DNA of 64,000 bases from Marivivens geojensis (GCF_023540835.1 NZ_JALKCU010000005.1:1-64000); one strand, 5' to 3'; counted from the first letter of the stretch, positions 35,279 through 45,547 are shown. Program-made: numbers and translations. Notes: generated by a model not told the origin, from the letters alone.

Positions 35279-36535
35279 CTACGATATGACTTCGGCCTCG
35301 CCATGATAGCCTGAATAGTTGTGCTGGATCTGAATTTGGTCTGCGACGAACTTTGCATCATGCCACGCGCCCCAGATAAAAGCAGACCCCCGCCGAGTGA
35401 GCCATGGAAGCCCAAGGAAATAAACCCCTCTTTCTTTGCTCACACCGCGCTGATGGATCGGGCGGCCCCGTTCATCAAACGTGTCGGCCTCTAACCACGA
35501 ATAATCCAGTGCATACCCAGTGGCCCAAAGAATGGTTGTGATCCCTTGTTCAGCAAGGTTCAGGTCAAGGATTGGGTTCACCATGCACTCTGGATCAGGC
35601 GGGATGATCTTGGCCTCGGGCTCTTCGGGAAGGTCCAAACCGTTCGCTGCGATAAAGGCGTCTGCTTCTTCGAGGACAGACAGGTAGTTTGCATCGCCAC
35701 GGTTCACATTGTGGACGAGGTCATTTTCAAACTGAACGGTGCCGTTGGAATACCCTTTGGTCATGCCAACGAGGGTGAGGCCCTCATGTGCAAGCCTACG
35801 GAAATCCACGGTCTTGCCCCCCTCGGCGCCGCTGACTGCGATGGTGACGTGTTCTGTGCCCGGGTTCGGGGTATCAGCGTTCCATTTGTTCAGAACGCCG
35901 AGCCACCATACGAAATCGCGGTTCCGATACCGACGCGGAGGGCGATCATGTGCGCCGACGGACAAATAGACCTTACGGCCCGCTTTGCGCAGTTCTTCGG
36001 CGATTTGAGTGCCTGACGACCCAGCGCCAACAACCAGAACGGCCCCCTCGGGCAATTGTTCTGGATTGTGGTAGCTGTTGGAGTGCATCTGAAAGACCGA
36101 CGCATCCGTGGGCACCATGGGCGGAATGATCGGTTTTTGGAATGGGCCTGTGGCTGCAATGATGTGTCGCGCCTCAATCTGGCCCTCAGAGGTTTCAACT
36201 ATAAAACTAGAGCCGCCTTTGACTTTGCGTACCCGTTTCACTTCGACGCCCGTGCGGATCGGTGCGCCTATTTTTTCAGCGTAAGCCACCATGTAGTCCG
36301 CGACGTCCTCTTTGCCGGGGAAGGCATCGGGATGGCAGTTGAATTCGAGGTTTGGAAAACGGTCATGCCATGCTGGGCCATTCATCACGAGAGAGTCCCA
36401 GCGTTCCGACCGCCACCGTTCTGCAATGCGGTGTCTTTCAAGGACCACATGTTCAATACCGTTGCTTGTAAGGTGTTCGCTTGCCGCGATGCCAGCCTGT
36501 CCGCCGCCAACCACAACCGTATCGATAACTTCCAT
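35279..36535 (-). CDS. Flavin-containing monooxygenase-like protein (CzcO type)
   Basis: A 418-residue flavoprotein with the FAD-binding fingerprint VVGGGQAGIAAS (about 8-19), the central NADPH site VLVVGAGSSGTQIAEEL (about 166-182) and an FMO-like ATG stretch (AATGPFQKP, LWATGYALDYSW). AGGAGAACACAG precedes the ATG. Family members oxidise N or S atoms or perform Baeyer-Villiger reactions. It is divergent from the Rieske oxygenase gene across a 177-bp gap, which should hold both promoters. Likely partner of the following nitrilase-family gene. Confidence 0.86.
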   Translation of the reverse strand: MEVIDTVVVGGGQAGIAASEHLTSNGIEHVVLERHRIAERWRSERWDSLVMNGPAWHDRFPNLEFNCHPDAFPGKEDVADYMVAYAEKIGAPIRTGVEVKRVRKVKGGSSFIVETSEGQIEARHIIAATGPFQKPIIPPMVPTDASVFQMHSNSYHNPEQLPEGAVLVVGAGSSGTQIAEELRKAGRKVYLSVGAHDRPPRRYRNRDFVWWLGVLNKWNADTPNPGTEHVTIAVSGAEGGKTVDFRRLAHEGLTLVGMTKGYSNGTVQFENDLVHNVNRGDANYLSVLEEADAFIAANGLDLPEEPEAKIIPPDPECMVNPILDLNLAEQGITTILWATGYALDYSWLEADTFDERGRPIHQRGVSKERGVYFLGLPWLTRRGSAFIWGAWHDAKFVADQIQIQHNYSGYHGEAEVIS

Positions 36536-36712
36536 CTGTGTTCTCCTATTCGTTGCCCTGACCCTAGGGGTAGGATTTGGCGAACTAAAAACATGTTTTC
36601 ATGAAGCTTTGCTTTTGATCGGACTAATGCCGCTTAGAGGAAGGCTAAGCGCTGGTAAGGTAGTCCATTTCTTTTACTTGCCGATGCAGAGGCGCATGTT
36701 TGTCTGGTATCA

Positions 36713-37885
36713 ATGAATGAGGTCCCAGCCGTGGCAAAAGACAGTCAATTGGATCCAGTTGAGGAACTTCGGCAGTCCGTATCCGTGCCGTTCGAAAACG
36801 CACGTGCTATGCCAACGTCTGTCTATACTTCCGACGCCTTCCTAGCCGAAGAGCTGACACACATCTTTCGCAAGGACTGGTATTGTTTGGGCCGTGCATC
36901 GGCGCTGGGCAATGCGGGGGATTATGCGACCTGTGAATTAGCTGGACAGCAAATTGTTGTCATTCGTGACCGTGATGGTGACCTAAAGGCGCTGTCGAAT
37001 GTGTGTTTGCACCGTATGTCGACGCTCCTTGAGGGGCGCGGGAATGCAAAGCTGATCGTATGTCCTTATCATGCGTGGACCTACAATCTGGACGGCAAAC
37101 TGCGGGGCGCGCCTGCGATGACCCTGAATGAAGGGTTCTGCAAAGACGCATATGCCTTGCCAAAGGTCCGATGTGAGGAATGGAACGGTTGGGTATTCGT
37201 AAACCTCGACCCTGATGCGGCCCCAGTGGCTGAGGCACTGTCAGACCTCGACACGATGATCGCAGGCTACAACATGGAAGCCTACACAGAGGCCTTCTAT
37301 GAAGAGCACGTCTGGGATACCAACTGGAAAGTCCTCGCTGAGAACTTCATGGAGAGCTACCACCTGCCTGTCTGTCATGCAGGCACGATTGGGGGACTGT
37401 CCAAGCTAGAGGATATGATCTGCCCGCCAGGATTGCCCGCGTTCAACTACCATACGATCCTCAAGGATGAATCCCTGACCATCGCAATGGCGCATCCGTC
37501 GAATGACCGTCTCAAAGGCGAAGAACGTCGGACGACGTATCTCTTGGCTATTTATCCCAGCCTGCTGATCACCCTAACGCCGGGGTATTTCTGGTATCTC
37601 TCGCTTCACCCCAAAGGGCCGGGGCAAGTGCATATCCGTTTTGGCGGGGGCATGTCGGACGACTTTAAGGACGATCCATCCGTTCATGATCACTTTGCCG
37701 CACTGAAGGCATTGTTGGATGCCGTGAATATTGAGGATCGCGGTTGCACCGAAAAGGTCTATCGTGGCTTGTGTTCAGACCTCGCCCGTCCGGGGCACCT
37801 GAGCCACCTAGAGCGACCAAACTACGATTTTGCTACTTATCTAATGTCCCGTATCGAAACGGGTCGGGCATCGAGTGGAGACTGA
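36713..37885 (+). CDS. Rieske non-haem iron oxygenase, alpha subunit
   Basis: A 390-residue oxygenase. The Rieske [2Fe-2S] ligands are CLHR (about 97-100) and CPYH (about 117-120). The mononuclear iron site is in ENFMESYHLPVCH (about 214-226), and the bridging Asp lies in VLAENFM. No ferredoxin or reductase gene is adjacent, so electrons come from elsewhere. Members of this branch hydroxylate rings or N-demethylate compounds such as proline betaine, carnitine or stachydrine. It heads a tight operon with RidA and DUF1028. No ribosome site is clear at the ATG, so the start may lie further in. Confidence 0.9.
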   Translation: MNEVPAVAKDSQLDPVEELRQSVSVPFENARAMPTSVYTSDAFLAEELTHIFRKDWYCLGRASALGNAGDYATCELAGQQIVVIRDRDGDLKALSNVCLHRMSTLLEGRGNAKLIVCPYHAWTYNLDGKLRGAPAMTLNEGFCKDAYALPKVRCEEWNGWVFVNLDPDAAPVAEALSDLDTMIAGYNMEAYTEAFYEEHVWDTNWKVLAENFMESYHLPVCHAGTIGGLSKLEDMICPPGLPAFNYHTILKDESLTIAMAHPSNDRLKGEERRTTYLLAIYPSLLITLTPGYFWYLSLHPKGPGQVHIRFGGGMSDDFKDDPSVHDHFAALKALLDAVNIEDRGCTEKVYRGLCSDLARPGHLSHLERPNYDFATYLMSRIETGRASSGD

Positions 37886-37886
37886 A

Positions 37887-38312
37887 ATGGCCCATACGCG
37901 TATTCGCAAATTCAACACCAAAGAAACCTATCCCGAGCAGAACCTCGATAATGACCTGTGCCAAGCGGTCGTAACGCGTGGCGGACGGACCGTTTGGATG
38001 CGCGGTCAATGTCCGCAGAACCTCGATGATGCAAAGAATATCGAAAGCCACGATCCGGTAGAGCAAACCCATAAGGTGATGCAGAACATCAAGCAGCTGA
38101 TCGAAGAAGCGGGCGGCACGATGGAGCATCTGGTAAAAGTGGTTGTTTATATCACCGATGTCCGCCACCGCGAGGCAGTCTATCGTACGATGGGCGAATA
38201 TATTCGCGGGGTGTTTCCTGTCTCAACGGGACTTGTCGTAACGGCCTTGGCGCGGCCTGATTGGCTCGTTGAAATTGATGCAACCGCCGTTATTCCGGAT
38301 GACGAGGCATGA
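37887..38312 (+). CDS. RidA-family protein
   Basis: A 141-residue RidA/YjgF protein with the conserved ending region (LVKVVVYITDVRHREAV, then FPVSTGLVVTALARPDWLVE). The Arg of RidA's imine-deaminase site corresponds to the Arg in ALARPDW; the final Glu is LVEIDATAV. RidA hydrolyses reactive imines from amino-acid or amine oxidation. The ATG at 37887 follows the oxygenase stop by 1 bp and has GGAG in front. A longer start at 37875 lies inside the upstream gene. It could clear an imine made by the oxidative enzymes nearby. Confidence 0.88.
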   Translation: MAHTRIRKFNTKETYPEQNLDNDLCQAVVTRGGRTVWMRGQCPQNLDDAKNIESHDPVEQTHKVMQNIKQLIEEAGGTMEHLVKVVVYITDVRHREAVYRTMGEYIRGVFPVSTGLVVTALARPDWLVEIDATAVIPDDEA

Positions 38313-38983
38313 CATTCTCACTCGTTGCTCGCTGCGCTGAGACGGGAATGTTCGGCGTCGCCATTTCGTCTTCGTCTCCCGCCGTCGCAGCCCGTTGTTC
38401 CTACGCACAAGCTGGCGTTGGTGCTGTGGCGTCACAGAACGTGACTGACCCGACACTGGGGCCGCTGGGTTTGGAATTGATGGAGCAGGGGCTTTCTGCG
38501 CCAGACGCGCTCGAACGTATCCGCCAGAAGGGTGCGTTCATCGAATACCGGCAAGTTCTCATGGTCGATGCGATGGGACGCACGGCGATCCATTCTGGCC
38601 CCAATGCGCTGGGCATCTGGTCCGAAGCGCAGGCCGAAAATGTGGCCTCTGGTGGTAATCTTTTGGCGGACAGTGGTGTGCCTCAGGCAATTGTCGAAGG
38701 TTTCCTTGTCGCAAAAGGACATCTCGGGGATCGGTTGATCGCTGCGATGCGGGCTGGCCTTGCTGCGGGAGGCGAAGCTGGTCCGGTCCATTCCGCAGGC
38801 ATGAAGATCGTCGATAAGGTGTCTTGGCCAGTGGCGGACCTTAGGTGCGATTGGACCGAAGATTGCCCGATTGAGGCCATTGCGACGACGTGGGACATTT
38901 ATAAACCGCAACTCGACGCCTATATCCAACGCGCTATCGACCCACGTGAGGCGCCATCATACGGTGTGCCTGGCGACGAATAA
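38309..38983 (+). CDS. DUF1028 family protein
   Basis: A 224-residue protein with the DUF1028 layout: SLVARCAETGMFGVAISSSS at the start, SQNVTDPTLGPLGLELMEQG, and an Ntn-hydrolase-like fold. Function is not firmly known; homologues occur beside RidA and amine-catabolic genes and are thought to be hydrolases. It overlaps RidA by 4 nt (ATGA), so the two are translated together. The gene ends 114 bp before a LysR regulator on the same strand. Confidence 0.88.
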   Translation: MTFSLVARCAETGMFGVAISSSSPAVAARCSYAQAGVGAVASQNVTDPTLGPLGLELMEQGLSAPDALERIRQKGAFIEYRQVLMVDAMGRTAIHSGPNALGIWSEAQAENVASGGNLLADSGVPQAIVEGFLVAKGHLGDRLIAAMRAGLAAGGEAGPVHSAGMKIVDKVSWPVADLRCDWTEDCPIEAIATTWDIYKPQLDAYIQRAIDPREAPSYGVPGDE

Positions 38984-39097
38984 GCGGCTTAAATAACGGG
39001 CAGTTGGCCAGATTACGAAGGCTCGGCAGTGTTCTTCCTTGAAAACCAAGGGGATCACGGTCAATGCTTGTGCGTCTGGGTCAGGCAAGGAATTAAA

Positions 39098-40033
39098 ATG
39101 TTGAGGTATACCCTTCGGCAGATCGAGTATTTCGTCGCTGTCGGAGAAGCAGGAAGCATCGCGCGGGCCTCTGAACGTATCAACGTTTCATCGCCGTCTA
39201 TCTCTGCTGCGATCACACAGCTAGAAGCCGAATTCGGCTTACCGTTGTTTGTGCGACAGCATGCGCAGGGCCTCTCTCTGACCCAAGCGGGACGCCAGAT
39301 GATGGATCAAGCCCGCATCGTTCTGCGCGAGGCGGGCGCGCTCATGGACATTGCGGGAGATATCGCGGGGTCCGTTCGAGGGCCGTTGACGGTTGGATGT
39401 CTGGTGACCTTTGCGCAGCTGGTTCTCCCATCCCTTCGCCGCGGGTTCGAAGCGACCTATGATGACGTGAAAATGCGTCAGCACGAAATGAACCAAGTCG
39501 AGCTGTTTAGTGCGCTGCGTCGATCTGAGATTGATGTGGCCCTGACCTATGACCTCGGCCTGCCTGCTGACTTACAATTCACACCACTTTTGAAATTGCC
39601 GCCTATCGCACTGATGGGGGAGAACCATCCCTTGGTCGGGCAAGACAGCGTCAGCATCGACGACCTGCTGAAGCACCCCATGGTGCTGCTCGATCTGCCC
39701 CTGAGTTCGGACTATTTCCTGTCGTTCTTTGATGAGATTGGGGAAAAGCCAGTGATCGCCGAACGCACACGCGACATGGCTGTGATGCGGTCCATGGTGG
39801 GGAACGGCTTTGGATATTCCATCGCAAACGTCCGCCCGCTCAGCCATACCTCGCCAGATGGAAACTACGTGAAATGCGTGCCTATCACGGGGCCTGTGCG
39901 TCCGATGCGGATGGGGCTTTTGACCGCGCAGGATGTTCACCGCTCTAACGCTGTGCGCGCTTTCATTGAATACGCCATCGGAATGGTGCGCGATGGTCGG
40001 TTGTCGCAAATCGGCGGATTGCCTCTGGTGTGA
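39098..40033 (+). CDS. LysR-family transcriptional regulator
   Basis: A 311-residue LysR protein: N-terminal winged HTH (YTLRQIEYFVAVGEAGSIAR, then SISAAITQLEAEFGLPLFVR) and a two-lobed effector domain (PLTVGCLVTFAQLVLPSLRR). The ATG at 39098 has AAGGA 6 bp upstream; the frame extends to 39029 but those residues do not fit the family. It is between the Rieske/RidA/DUF1028 operon and the flavoprotein gene, both on the same strand, and is the natural candidate for controlling this cluster. Its inducer is unknown. Confidence 0.9.
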   Translation: MLRYTLRQIEYFVAVGEAGSIARASERINVSSPSISAAITQLEAEFGLPLFVRQHAQGLSLTQAGRQMMDQARIVLREAGALMDIAGDIAGSVRGPLTVGCLVTFAQLVLPSLRRGFEATYDDVKMRQHEMNQVELFSALRRSEIDVALTYDLGLPADLQFTPLLKLPPIALMGENHPLVGQDSVSIDDLLKHPMVLLDLPLSSDYFLSFFDEIGEKPVIAERTRDMAVMRSMVGNGFGYSIANVRPLSHTSPDGNYVKCVPITGPVRPMRMGLLTAQDVHRSNAVRAFIEYAIGMVRDGRLSQIGGLPLV

Positions 40034-40118
40034 AGTCTTAGCGGCTGCCTAACCAATGATTTCGCAGCGCGGACTTGGTCAGCGCGGGCTGTTTGTTACG
40101 ATCCGTCCATAGTCCGAA

Positions 40119-42200
40119 ATGGAGCTGAAATTGCGCGATCCCCGTTACGATATTCTCTTTGAACCTCTGACAATCGGACCTGTTACGGCCAAAAACAGGT
40201 TCTATCAGGTGCCGCATTGTAACGGCGGGGGCTATCGCGACCCCTCTGCGGCAGCGGCAATGCGGGGCGTCAAATCCGAGGGCGGCTGGGGCGTCATTTT
40301 CACTGAACAGACCGAGATGCACCATACTTCGGAAATCACACCCTTCATCGAGTTACGTCTGTGGGAGGACAAGGACATCCCGATGTTGGCCCGAATGGCC
40401 GACAAAATGAAAGAGCACGGCGCGCTCGCAGGCATTCAGTTGGCTTATTCTGGGATCAATGGGCCGAACCTTTATACCAAAGAGGTTCCTCTGGCCGTAT
40501 CCGCTGGTCCGATACGCACCTTCACGAACGATCCTGTTCAAGCTCGCTCGCTCTACAAGGATGAGATCAAAGATCTGCGCCGTTGGTTTGTAAATGCCGC
40601 TAAACGTGCCAAGATCGCGGGTTTCGATCTGATCTGCCTCTACGGTGCGCATGGGTTCGGGATTTTCCAACACTTCCTCAGCCGCGCGACCAATATGCGG
40701 AACGACGAATACGGTGGTAGCCTAGAAAACCGCTCTCGTTTTGCACGGGAGGTCATCGCCGACATGCGGGATGCGGTTGGTGATACAATGGGCATCACGC
40801 TGCGTGTTTCGCTCGATGAAACGATTGGTGATCTTGGGTTTTCAAACGCTGAGGTACGGGACTTTGTTGAGATGAACAAAGACCTGCCCGACCTTTGGGA
40901 TTTGGCCCATGGTACGTGGGAAGACTGCTCTGGACCGTCGCGGTTCAAAGAAGAAGCGGCGCAAGAAGTTTTGGTTAAGGGTATCAGAGAGTTGTCATCC
41001 AAACCTGTTGTTGGAGTAGGGCGGTTCACATCACCAGACGTGATGGCGCGGATGATCAAATCGGGGATTCTTGATGCGATTGGCTGCGCGCGTCCATCAA
41101 TCGCTGATCCGTTTCTGCCGAACAAGATCATGGAAGGGCGTATCGAAGACATTCGCGAATGTATTGGCTGCAATATTTGCATCACGGGCGATATGACCAT
41201 GTCGATCAGCCGCTGCACGCAGAACCCGACTTTCATGGAGGAATGGCGCAAAGGCTGGCACCCAGAGCGGATGAACGCGAAAGGCGACAGCCAATCCGTT
41301 CTCGTCGTCGGTGCGGGACCTGCGGGGCTAGAGGCGACGCGCGCATTGGCTGAACGCGGCTATGATGTGGCCCTCGCTGAGGCTGGAACGGTTCTGGGCG
41401 GCCGCGTGGCCAAGGAACGTTTGCTGCCGGGATTGTCCGCATGGGGACGTGTTGCGGATTATCGGGAATATCAAATCAGTCAAAAGCCCAACGTCGAAAC
41501 CTATTTTGATAGCGCTCTTGATGCCGATAGCATCCTAGAGTTCGGGTTTGAAAACGTCTGCATCGCCACGGGAAGCACATGGCGCCGTGATGGGGTCAGT
41601 CGCCAGCATGTCGTGCCGTTTGCGATCGACGCCGCGATGCCGATCTATACGCCTGACGATATTATGGCGGGCACTCTCCCCAGCGGTAAGGTCGTGATCT
41701 ACGATGATGATCACTACTACATGGGCGGCGTCATTGCAGAGCTTTTGCGGTCCAAAGGCTGCGATGTCACCATCGTGACCCCTTCGGCCTATTTGTCGGA
41801 TTGGACGGTGAACACATTGGAACAACACTCTATCCATCGCCGTCTCGCGAATATGGGTGTTCAGATTATTCTGAACCGTGGTGTCGTCGGGATCACCTCG
41901 GGCACGGTTCAGACGAATTGCACCTACACCGATCAGATCACAGAAATCGACGCAAAAGCGGTCGTAATCGTCGCCTCTCGGACCTCAAATGATCAACTGT
42001 TCCGTGATCTTATGGCTCGAAAATCGGAATGGGCGGACGCAGGGATTAAGACCGTAAAGATCATCGGGGACGCCGAGGCACCGGGGCCGATCGCGTGGTC
42101 GACCTATGCGGGGCACCGCTATGCACGTGAGTTGGATAGCGAAGATATTGGCGACGCTTTGCCGTTCCGCCGCGAGGTAACTGCATTGGGTGATTTGTGA
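40119..42200 (+). CDS. Trimethylamine-dehydrogenase-like flavoprotein (FMN/4Fe-4S/FAD)
   Basis: A 693-residue enzyme in three parts: an old-yellow-enzyme FMN barrel (about 10-345; RVSLDETIGDLGF, VVGVGRFTSPD), a 4Fe-4S Cys cluster CIGCNICITG ... SRCTQNP (about 346-368), and a dinucleotide-binding half beginning VLVVGAGPAGLEATRALAER (about 394). This is the layout of trimethylamine/dimethylamine dehydrogenase, 2,4-dienoyl-CoA reductase and N-methylproline demethylases. Given the nearby Rieske oxygenase and polyamine-type transporter, an N-demethylating role is plausible. The next gene's GTG overlaps its stop. Confidence 0.88.
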   Translation: MELKLRDPRYDILFEPLTIGPVTAKNRFYQVPHCNGGGYRDPSAAAAMRGVKSEGGWGVIFTEQTEMHHTSEITPFIELRLWEDKDIPMLARMADKMKEHGALAGIQLAYSGINGPNLYTKEVPLAVSAGPIRTFTNDPVQARSLYKDEIKDLRRWFVNAAKRAKIAGFDLICLYGAHGFGIFQHFLSRATNMRNDEYGGSLENRSRFAREVIADMRDAVGDTMGITLRVSLDETIGDLGFSNAEVRDFVEMNKDLPDLWDLAHGTWEDCSGPSRFKEEAAQEVLVKGIRELSSKPVVGVGRFTSPDVMARMIKSGILDAIGCARPSIADPFLPNKIMEGRIEDIRECIGCNICITGDMTMSISRCTQNPTFMEEWRKGWHPERMNAKGDSQSVLVVGAGPAGLEATRALAERGYDVALAEAGTVLGGRVAKERLLPGLSAWGRVADYREYQISQKPNVETYFDSALDADSILEFGFENVCIATGSTWRRDGVSRQHVVPFAIDAAMPIYTPDDIMAGTLPSGKVVIYDDDHYYMGGVIAELLRSKGCDVTIVTPSAYLSDWTVNTLEQHSIHRRLANMGVQIILNRGVVGITSGTVQTNCTYTDQITEIDAKAVVIVASRTSNDQLFRDLMARKSEWADAGIKTVKIIGDAEAPGPIAWSTYAGHRYARELDSEDIGDALPFRREVTALGDL

Positions 42201-43330
42201 GCCGAACCGTTGACATCCTAAGAGAGTTGGTTGCGTTCGACACGGTGAGCGCAAAGTCCAATTTGGCGTGCATTGATTGGATCGAAAGTCACCTCACCGC
42301 GCTCGGGTTCCGTGTGACGCGGATCATGGATCCAGATGACCCTAAGGCGGGGCTATATGCTGAGATAGGTCCAAACGGTGACGGCGTTGTTTTGTCCGCC
42401 CATACCGATGTTGTGCCTGTGGATGGGCAGAACTGGACCCGCCCTCCGTTTGAACTGACCGAAGAGGACGGGCGGCTCTATGGGCGCGGCACTACGGATA
42501 TGAAGGGGTTCCTCGCCTCTGTTTTGGCGTTTTCTGAGGTGGCCGCTAGCTCCGATCTAAAGGCCCCAATCAAGCTTGTGATCTCATATGACGAGGAAAT
42601 CGGCTGCGTTGGGATGGCGCGTATGATCGAAACGCTGCGCCCTTTGATAGGGACGCCGCGGATTTGTATTGTGGGTGAACCGACCTCGCTCGATGTGGCG
42701 ATCGGGCACAAAGGTAAAAAGAGTTACCGCGCCATTTGCCTTGGTACGTCGGGCCATTCCGCGCTTGCACCGAAGTTTGTTAATGCAATCTATGTGGCGA
42801 CTGATCTTATCGCGGGTCTTCGATCCTTGCAGGCGAAATTCGCTGGGGCTGGGGTCGTGGACGATGACTACACTGTTCCATATTCGACCGTTCATGTCGG
42901 CAAGTTCATGGGTGGCACAGCGCTGAATATCGTGCCAGATGTGGCTGAACTGTTATTTGAAATCAGATATTTGGCGGCGGATCGTATTGATGATTTCGAG
43001 GCCGAAGTGGCGGCGCTTGCTGCTCAGGTCGAACAGGATCATTGCGGTGCGGTGATCGAAATTGATAGTTTGACATCTTATCCGGGGCTGGATGTTAAGC
43101 CCGATGCGGATTGCGTGAAATTCGTGCAGCGGATCAGCGGTAAGAACGGCATCACAAAAGTGGCTTATGGGACGGAGGCTGGATTTTTCGATGCCATCGG
43201 TATCCCAACAGTGGTGTGCGGCCCTGGATCAATGGAAGGGCAAGGACATAAAGCGGACGAATATATCCTGAAGTCCGAGCTAGAGGCCTGCGATGCGATG
43301 TTGATGCGATTGTTAGATGATCTGATTTAG
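42197..43330 (+). CDS. M20 peptidase, acetylornithine deacetylase (ArgE)-like
   Basis: A 377-residue M20 metalloenzyme. Metal ligands are visible in VLSAHTDVVPVDG (His, about 68), GTTDMKGF (Asp), SYDEEIGCVG (catalytic Glu-Glu, about 133) and a C-terminal GHKADEY. ArgE-like members cleave N-acyl groups from amino acids. The start is GTG at 42197, overlapping the stop of the flavoprotein gene, which argues for coupled expression and a step in the same route. Because it is in a catabolic operon, it is more likely to act on an acylated or cyclised intermediate than on acetylornithine. Confidence 0.88.
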   Translation: MSRTVDILRELVAFDTVSAKSNLACIDWIESHLTALGFRVTRIMDPDDPKAGLYAEIGPNGDGVVLSAHTDVVPVDGQNWTRPPFELTEEDGRLYGRGTTDMKGFLASVLAFSEVAASSDLKAPIKLVISYDEEIGCVGMARMIETLRPLIGTPRICIVGEPTSLDVAIGHKGKKSYRAICLGTSGHSALAPKFVNAIYVATDLIAGLRSLQAKFAGAGVVDDDYTVPYSTVHVGKFMGGTALNIVPDVAELLFEIRYLAADRIDDFEAEVAALAAQVEQDHCGAVIEIDSLTSYPGLDVKPDADCVKFVQRISGKNGITKVAYGTEAGFFDAIGIPTVVCGPGSMEGQGHKADEYILKSELEACDAMLMRLLDDLI

Positions 43331-43529
43331 GTTCTTGGCCTGCGCAAAAATTGAGCGACGAGCCCAATTAAATATCTCGGCCACTCAATGGCCGTTTTGG
43401 TTTTGATCAAATCCTCAGAAACTACATATCTTAGTCTAAACCTAATGACTGCTGTGGCACACCGTTATTAGGGAAACTGGGAATCCCTCCATAGTCTGAC
43501 AGTACTGAGCAGGACCAAATAGGGGGGCC

Positions 43530-44627
43530 GTGCAATTGCATTCTGATCGACCAATTGCCGTCGATGTTCGCGACGCCGTTAAAGTGTATGGGGACTTTAC
43601 TGCGCTTAAGCGTGTTTCGCTTTCTATCCATGATAATGAATTCTTTACGCTGCTGGGTCCGTCAGGCTGCGGCAAGACCACGCTCTTACGAATGATCGCT
43701 GGTTTTGAGGATGTGACCGAAGGGTCCATCGCGCTGTTCGGTGAACCGATTGCCGCGCTGCCACCGCACAAACGACCCGTGAATACGGTGTTCCAGAACT
43801 ACGCACTGTTTCCACATATGACGGTGTTGGACAATGTGGGCTTTGGGCTTGAGATGCTAGGGCGGTCCAAATCCGAGGCTCGGAAACGGGCGGGTGAAGT
43901 GCTTGATATGGTTCAGTTGAGCCAGTTTTCATCGCGTAAGCCATCGCAATTGTCTGGCGGGCAGCAGCAACGTGTGGCTCTCGCACGGGCCTTGGCGCCG
44001 CAGCCGAAGGTGCTCCTCCTCGATGAGCCGTTGTCTGCGCTTGATCTGAAGCTGCGCAAAGCGATGCAGTTGGAGCTAAAGCACCTACAACGTGAAACGG
44101 GGATCACCTTTATTTTTGTCACCCACGACCAAGAAGAAGCTCTAACCATGTCAGATCGTATTGCGGTCATGTCTGCAGGTGAACTGCAACAGTTAGGCGA
44201 TGCGAGAGAGATTTATGAGCGGCCCAAAAACCGTTTCGTTGCGGATTTTATCGGGGACACGAACCTGATTGAGGTCACTGTTGATGCGGTCGCAGAAGGT
44301 CAGGCCAAATGTCATTTGGGCGGTGGACATGCCTTGATTTGTGACGCGGTCGAAGGCGTCAAAGCGGGCGATAAGGTGCATATGTCGATGCGTCCCGAAC
44401 GGCTCTTCCTCTCTGAGGAACCGATTGCCGCCGAAGGGTTCAGGGGCACTGTGCGCGAGAATATCTTTATCGGGACTGATATCACTACCATCGTGGCGCT
44501 GAACGAGGGGCCAGACTTTACCATCCGCGCCTCAAACTCGTCGCGGGGGAATTCACGCGTGTTCGACATCGGCGCAGAGGTCGTCGTCAATATGGAGCAG
44601 GGGGCAGGCCGCCTCCTGACCGACTAA
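43530..44627 (+). CDS. Spermidine/putrescine-type ABC transporter ATPase (PotA-like)
   Basis: A 365-residue ABC ATPase with Walker A GPSGCGKTT (about 48-56), Q-loop QNYALFPHMT, signature LSGGQQQR, Walker B VLLLDEPLSALD, H-loop FVTHDQ and a C-terminal TOBE domain (about 285-360), as in PotA. GTG start with AGGGGGG directly upstream. It opens a four-gene transporter operon (ATPase, two permeases, binding protein) with 1-nt overlap to the first permease. The 200-bp gap to the M20 gene means it may have its own promoter while sharing the catabolic function. Confidence 0.9.
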   Translation: MQLHSDRPIAVDVRDAVKVYGDFTALKRVSLSIHDNEFFTLLGPSGCGKTTLLRMIAGFEDVTEGSIALFGEPIAALPPHKRPVNTVFQNYALFPHMTVLDNVGFGLEMLGRSKSEARKRAGEVLDMVQLSQFSSRKPSQLSGGQQQRVALARALAPQPKVLLLDEPLSALDLKLRKAMQLELKHLQRETGITFIFVTHDQEEALTMSDRIAVMSAGELQQLGDAREIYERPKNRFVADFIGDTNLIEVTVDAVAEGQAKCHLGGGHALICDAVEGVKAGDKVHMSMRPERLFLSEEPIAAEGFRGTVRENIFIGTDITTIVALNEGPDFTIRASNSSRGNSRVFDIGAEVVVNMEQGAGRLLTD

Positions 44628-45547
44628 TGGCGGGTGGGGCAAGCACGGGTGGATCGTCGCAGAGCGAAACCTTTGCGCCTGCGCGGTATTGGCTGCTTTT
44701 GCCGTCATGGGTGACGCTGACCATCCTCGTCCTCGCGCCTGTCTCAATGATGATGGGCTATTCCTTCCTGACCAAGGAATTCCGTGGCGGCGTGATTTGG
44801 GAGTTCAGTCTGTCGGCCTACGATCAGTTCTTCTTTGATCGCGGGTTATTCGGCGATGATCCCCCCGTCCTCCAGTGGACCTACATTTCGATCTTTTGGC
44901 GTTCGATTTGGCAGGCGGGCGTGGCAACTCTAATGAGCCTCGTAATTGGGTTTCCAACAGCTTATTTCATCGCGACACGGCCAGAGAAAGAACGGGCGAT
45001 CTGGGTGTTCTTGGTCACTATTCCCTATTGGGTGAACCTCTTGATCCGCACCGTTTCGATGAAGTTTCTCCTGCGGGATCAGGGGCCGCTGAATGATCTT
45101 CTTGTCGGATCAGGCCTGTTGTCGGAACCATTGACCATCGTGAACACGAACTTTGCGGTGCAATTGGGCCTGTTCTATTCCTACCTGCCGTTCATGGTGC
45201 TGCCGATCTATGCGGCGGCTGAACGCTATAACTTTGCTCTGTCAGAGGCGGCGGCAGACCTCTACGCCACTCGTTGGACGGTGTTGCGGCGCATTCTTTT
45301 GCCCTCGGTCAAACCCGGCATCGTTGCGGGCTGCATCCTCGTCTTTGTCCCTTCGCTCGGATCGTTCCTTGCGCCTGATCTCTTGGGCGGTGCGAAGAAC
45401 TTTATGATCGGGTCCCTGATTGAAGAGCAGTTCAAAGGAAACGCGGGGAACTGGCCGTTCGGGGCTGCGGCGTCGATGATCCTTTTGACCTTGGTGATGG
45501 TCATCCTCCTGATCTCTGCGCGGCAGCAGGCGAAAGGGGGGAAATGA
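44627..45547 (+). CDS. Polyamine-type ABC permease (PotB-like)
   Basis: A 306-residue inner-membrane permease with about six membrane helices and the EAA loop ([20 protein letters not shown], about 206-225) that contacts the ATPase. The N-terminus has an extra 20 charged or Gly/Ser residues. It begins within the stop of the ATPase gene (TAATG). It should form the channel with the following PotC-like protein for uptake of a small cationic amine or related molecule. Confidence 0.9.
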   Translation: MAGGASTGGSSQSETFAPARYWLLLPSWVTLTILVLAPVSMMMGYSFLTKEFRGGVIWEFSLSAYDQFFFDRGLFGDDPPVLQWTYISIFWRSIWQAGVATLMSLVIGFPTAYFIATRPEKERAIWVFLVTIPYWVNLLIRTVSMKFLLRDQGPLNDLLVGSGLLSEPLTIVNTNFAVQLGLFYSYLPFMVLPIYAAAERYNFALSEAAADLYATRWTVLRRILLPSVKPGIVAGCILVFVPSLGSFLAPDLLGGAKNFMIGSLIEEQFKGNAGNWPFGAAASMILLTLVMVILLISARQQAKGGK

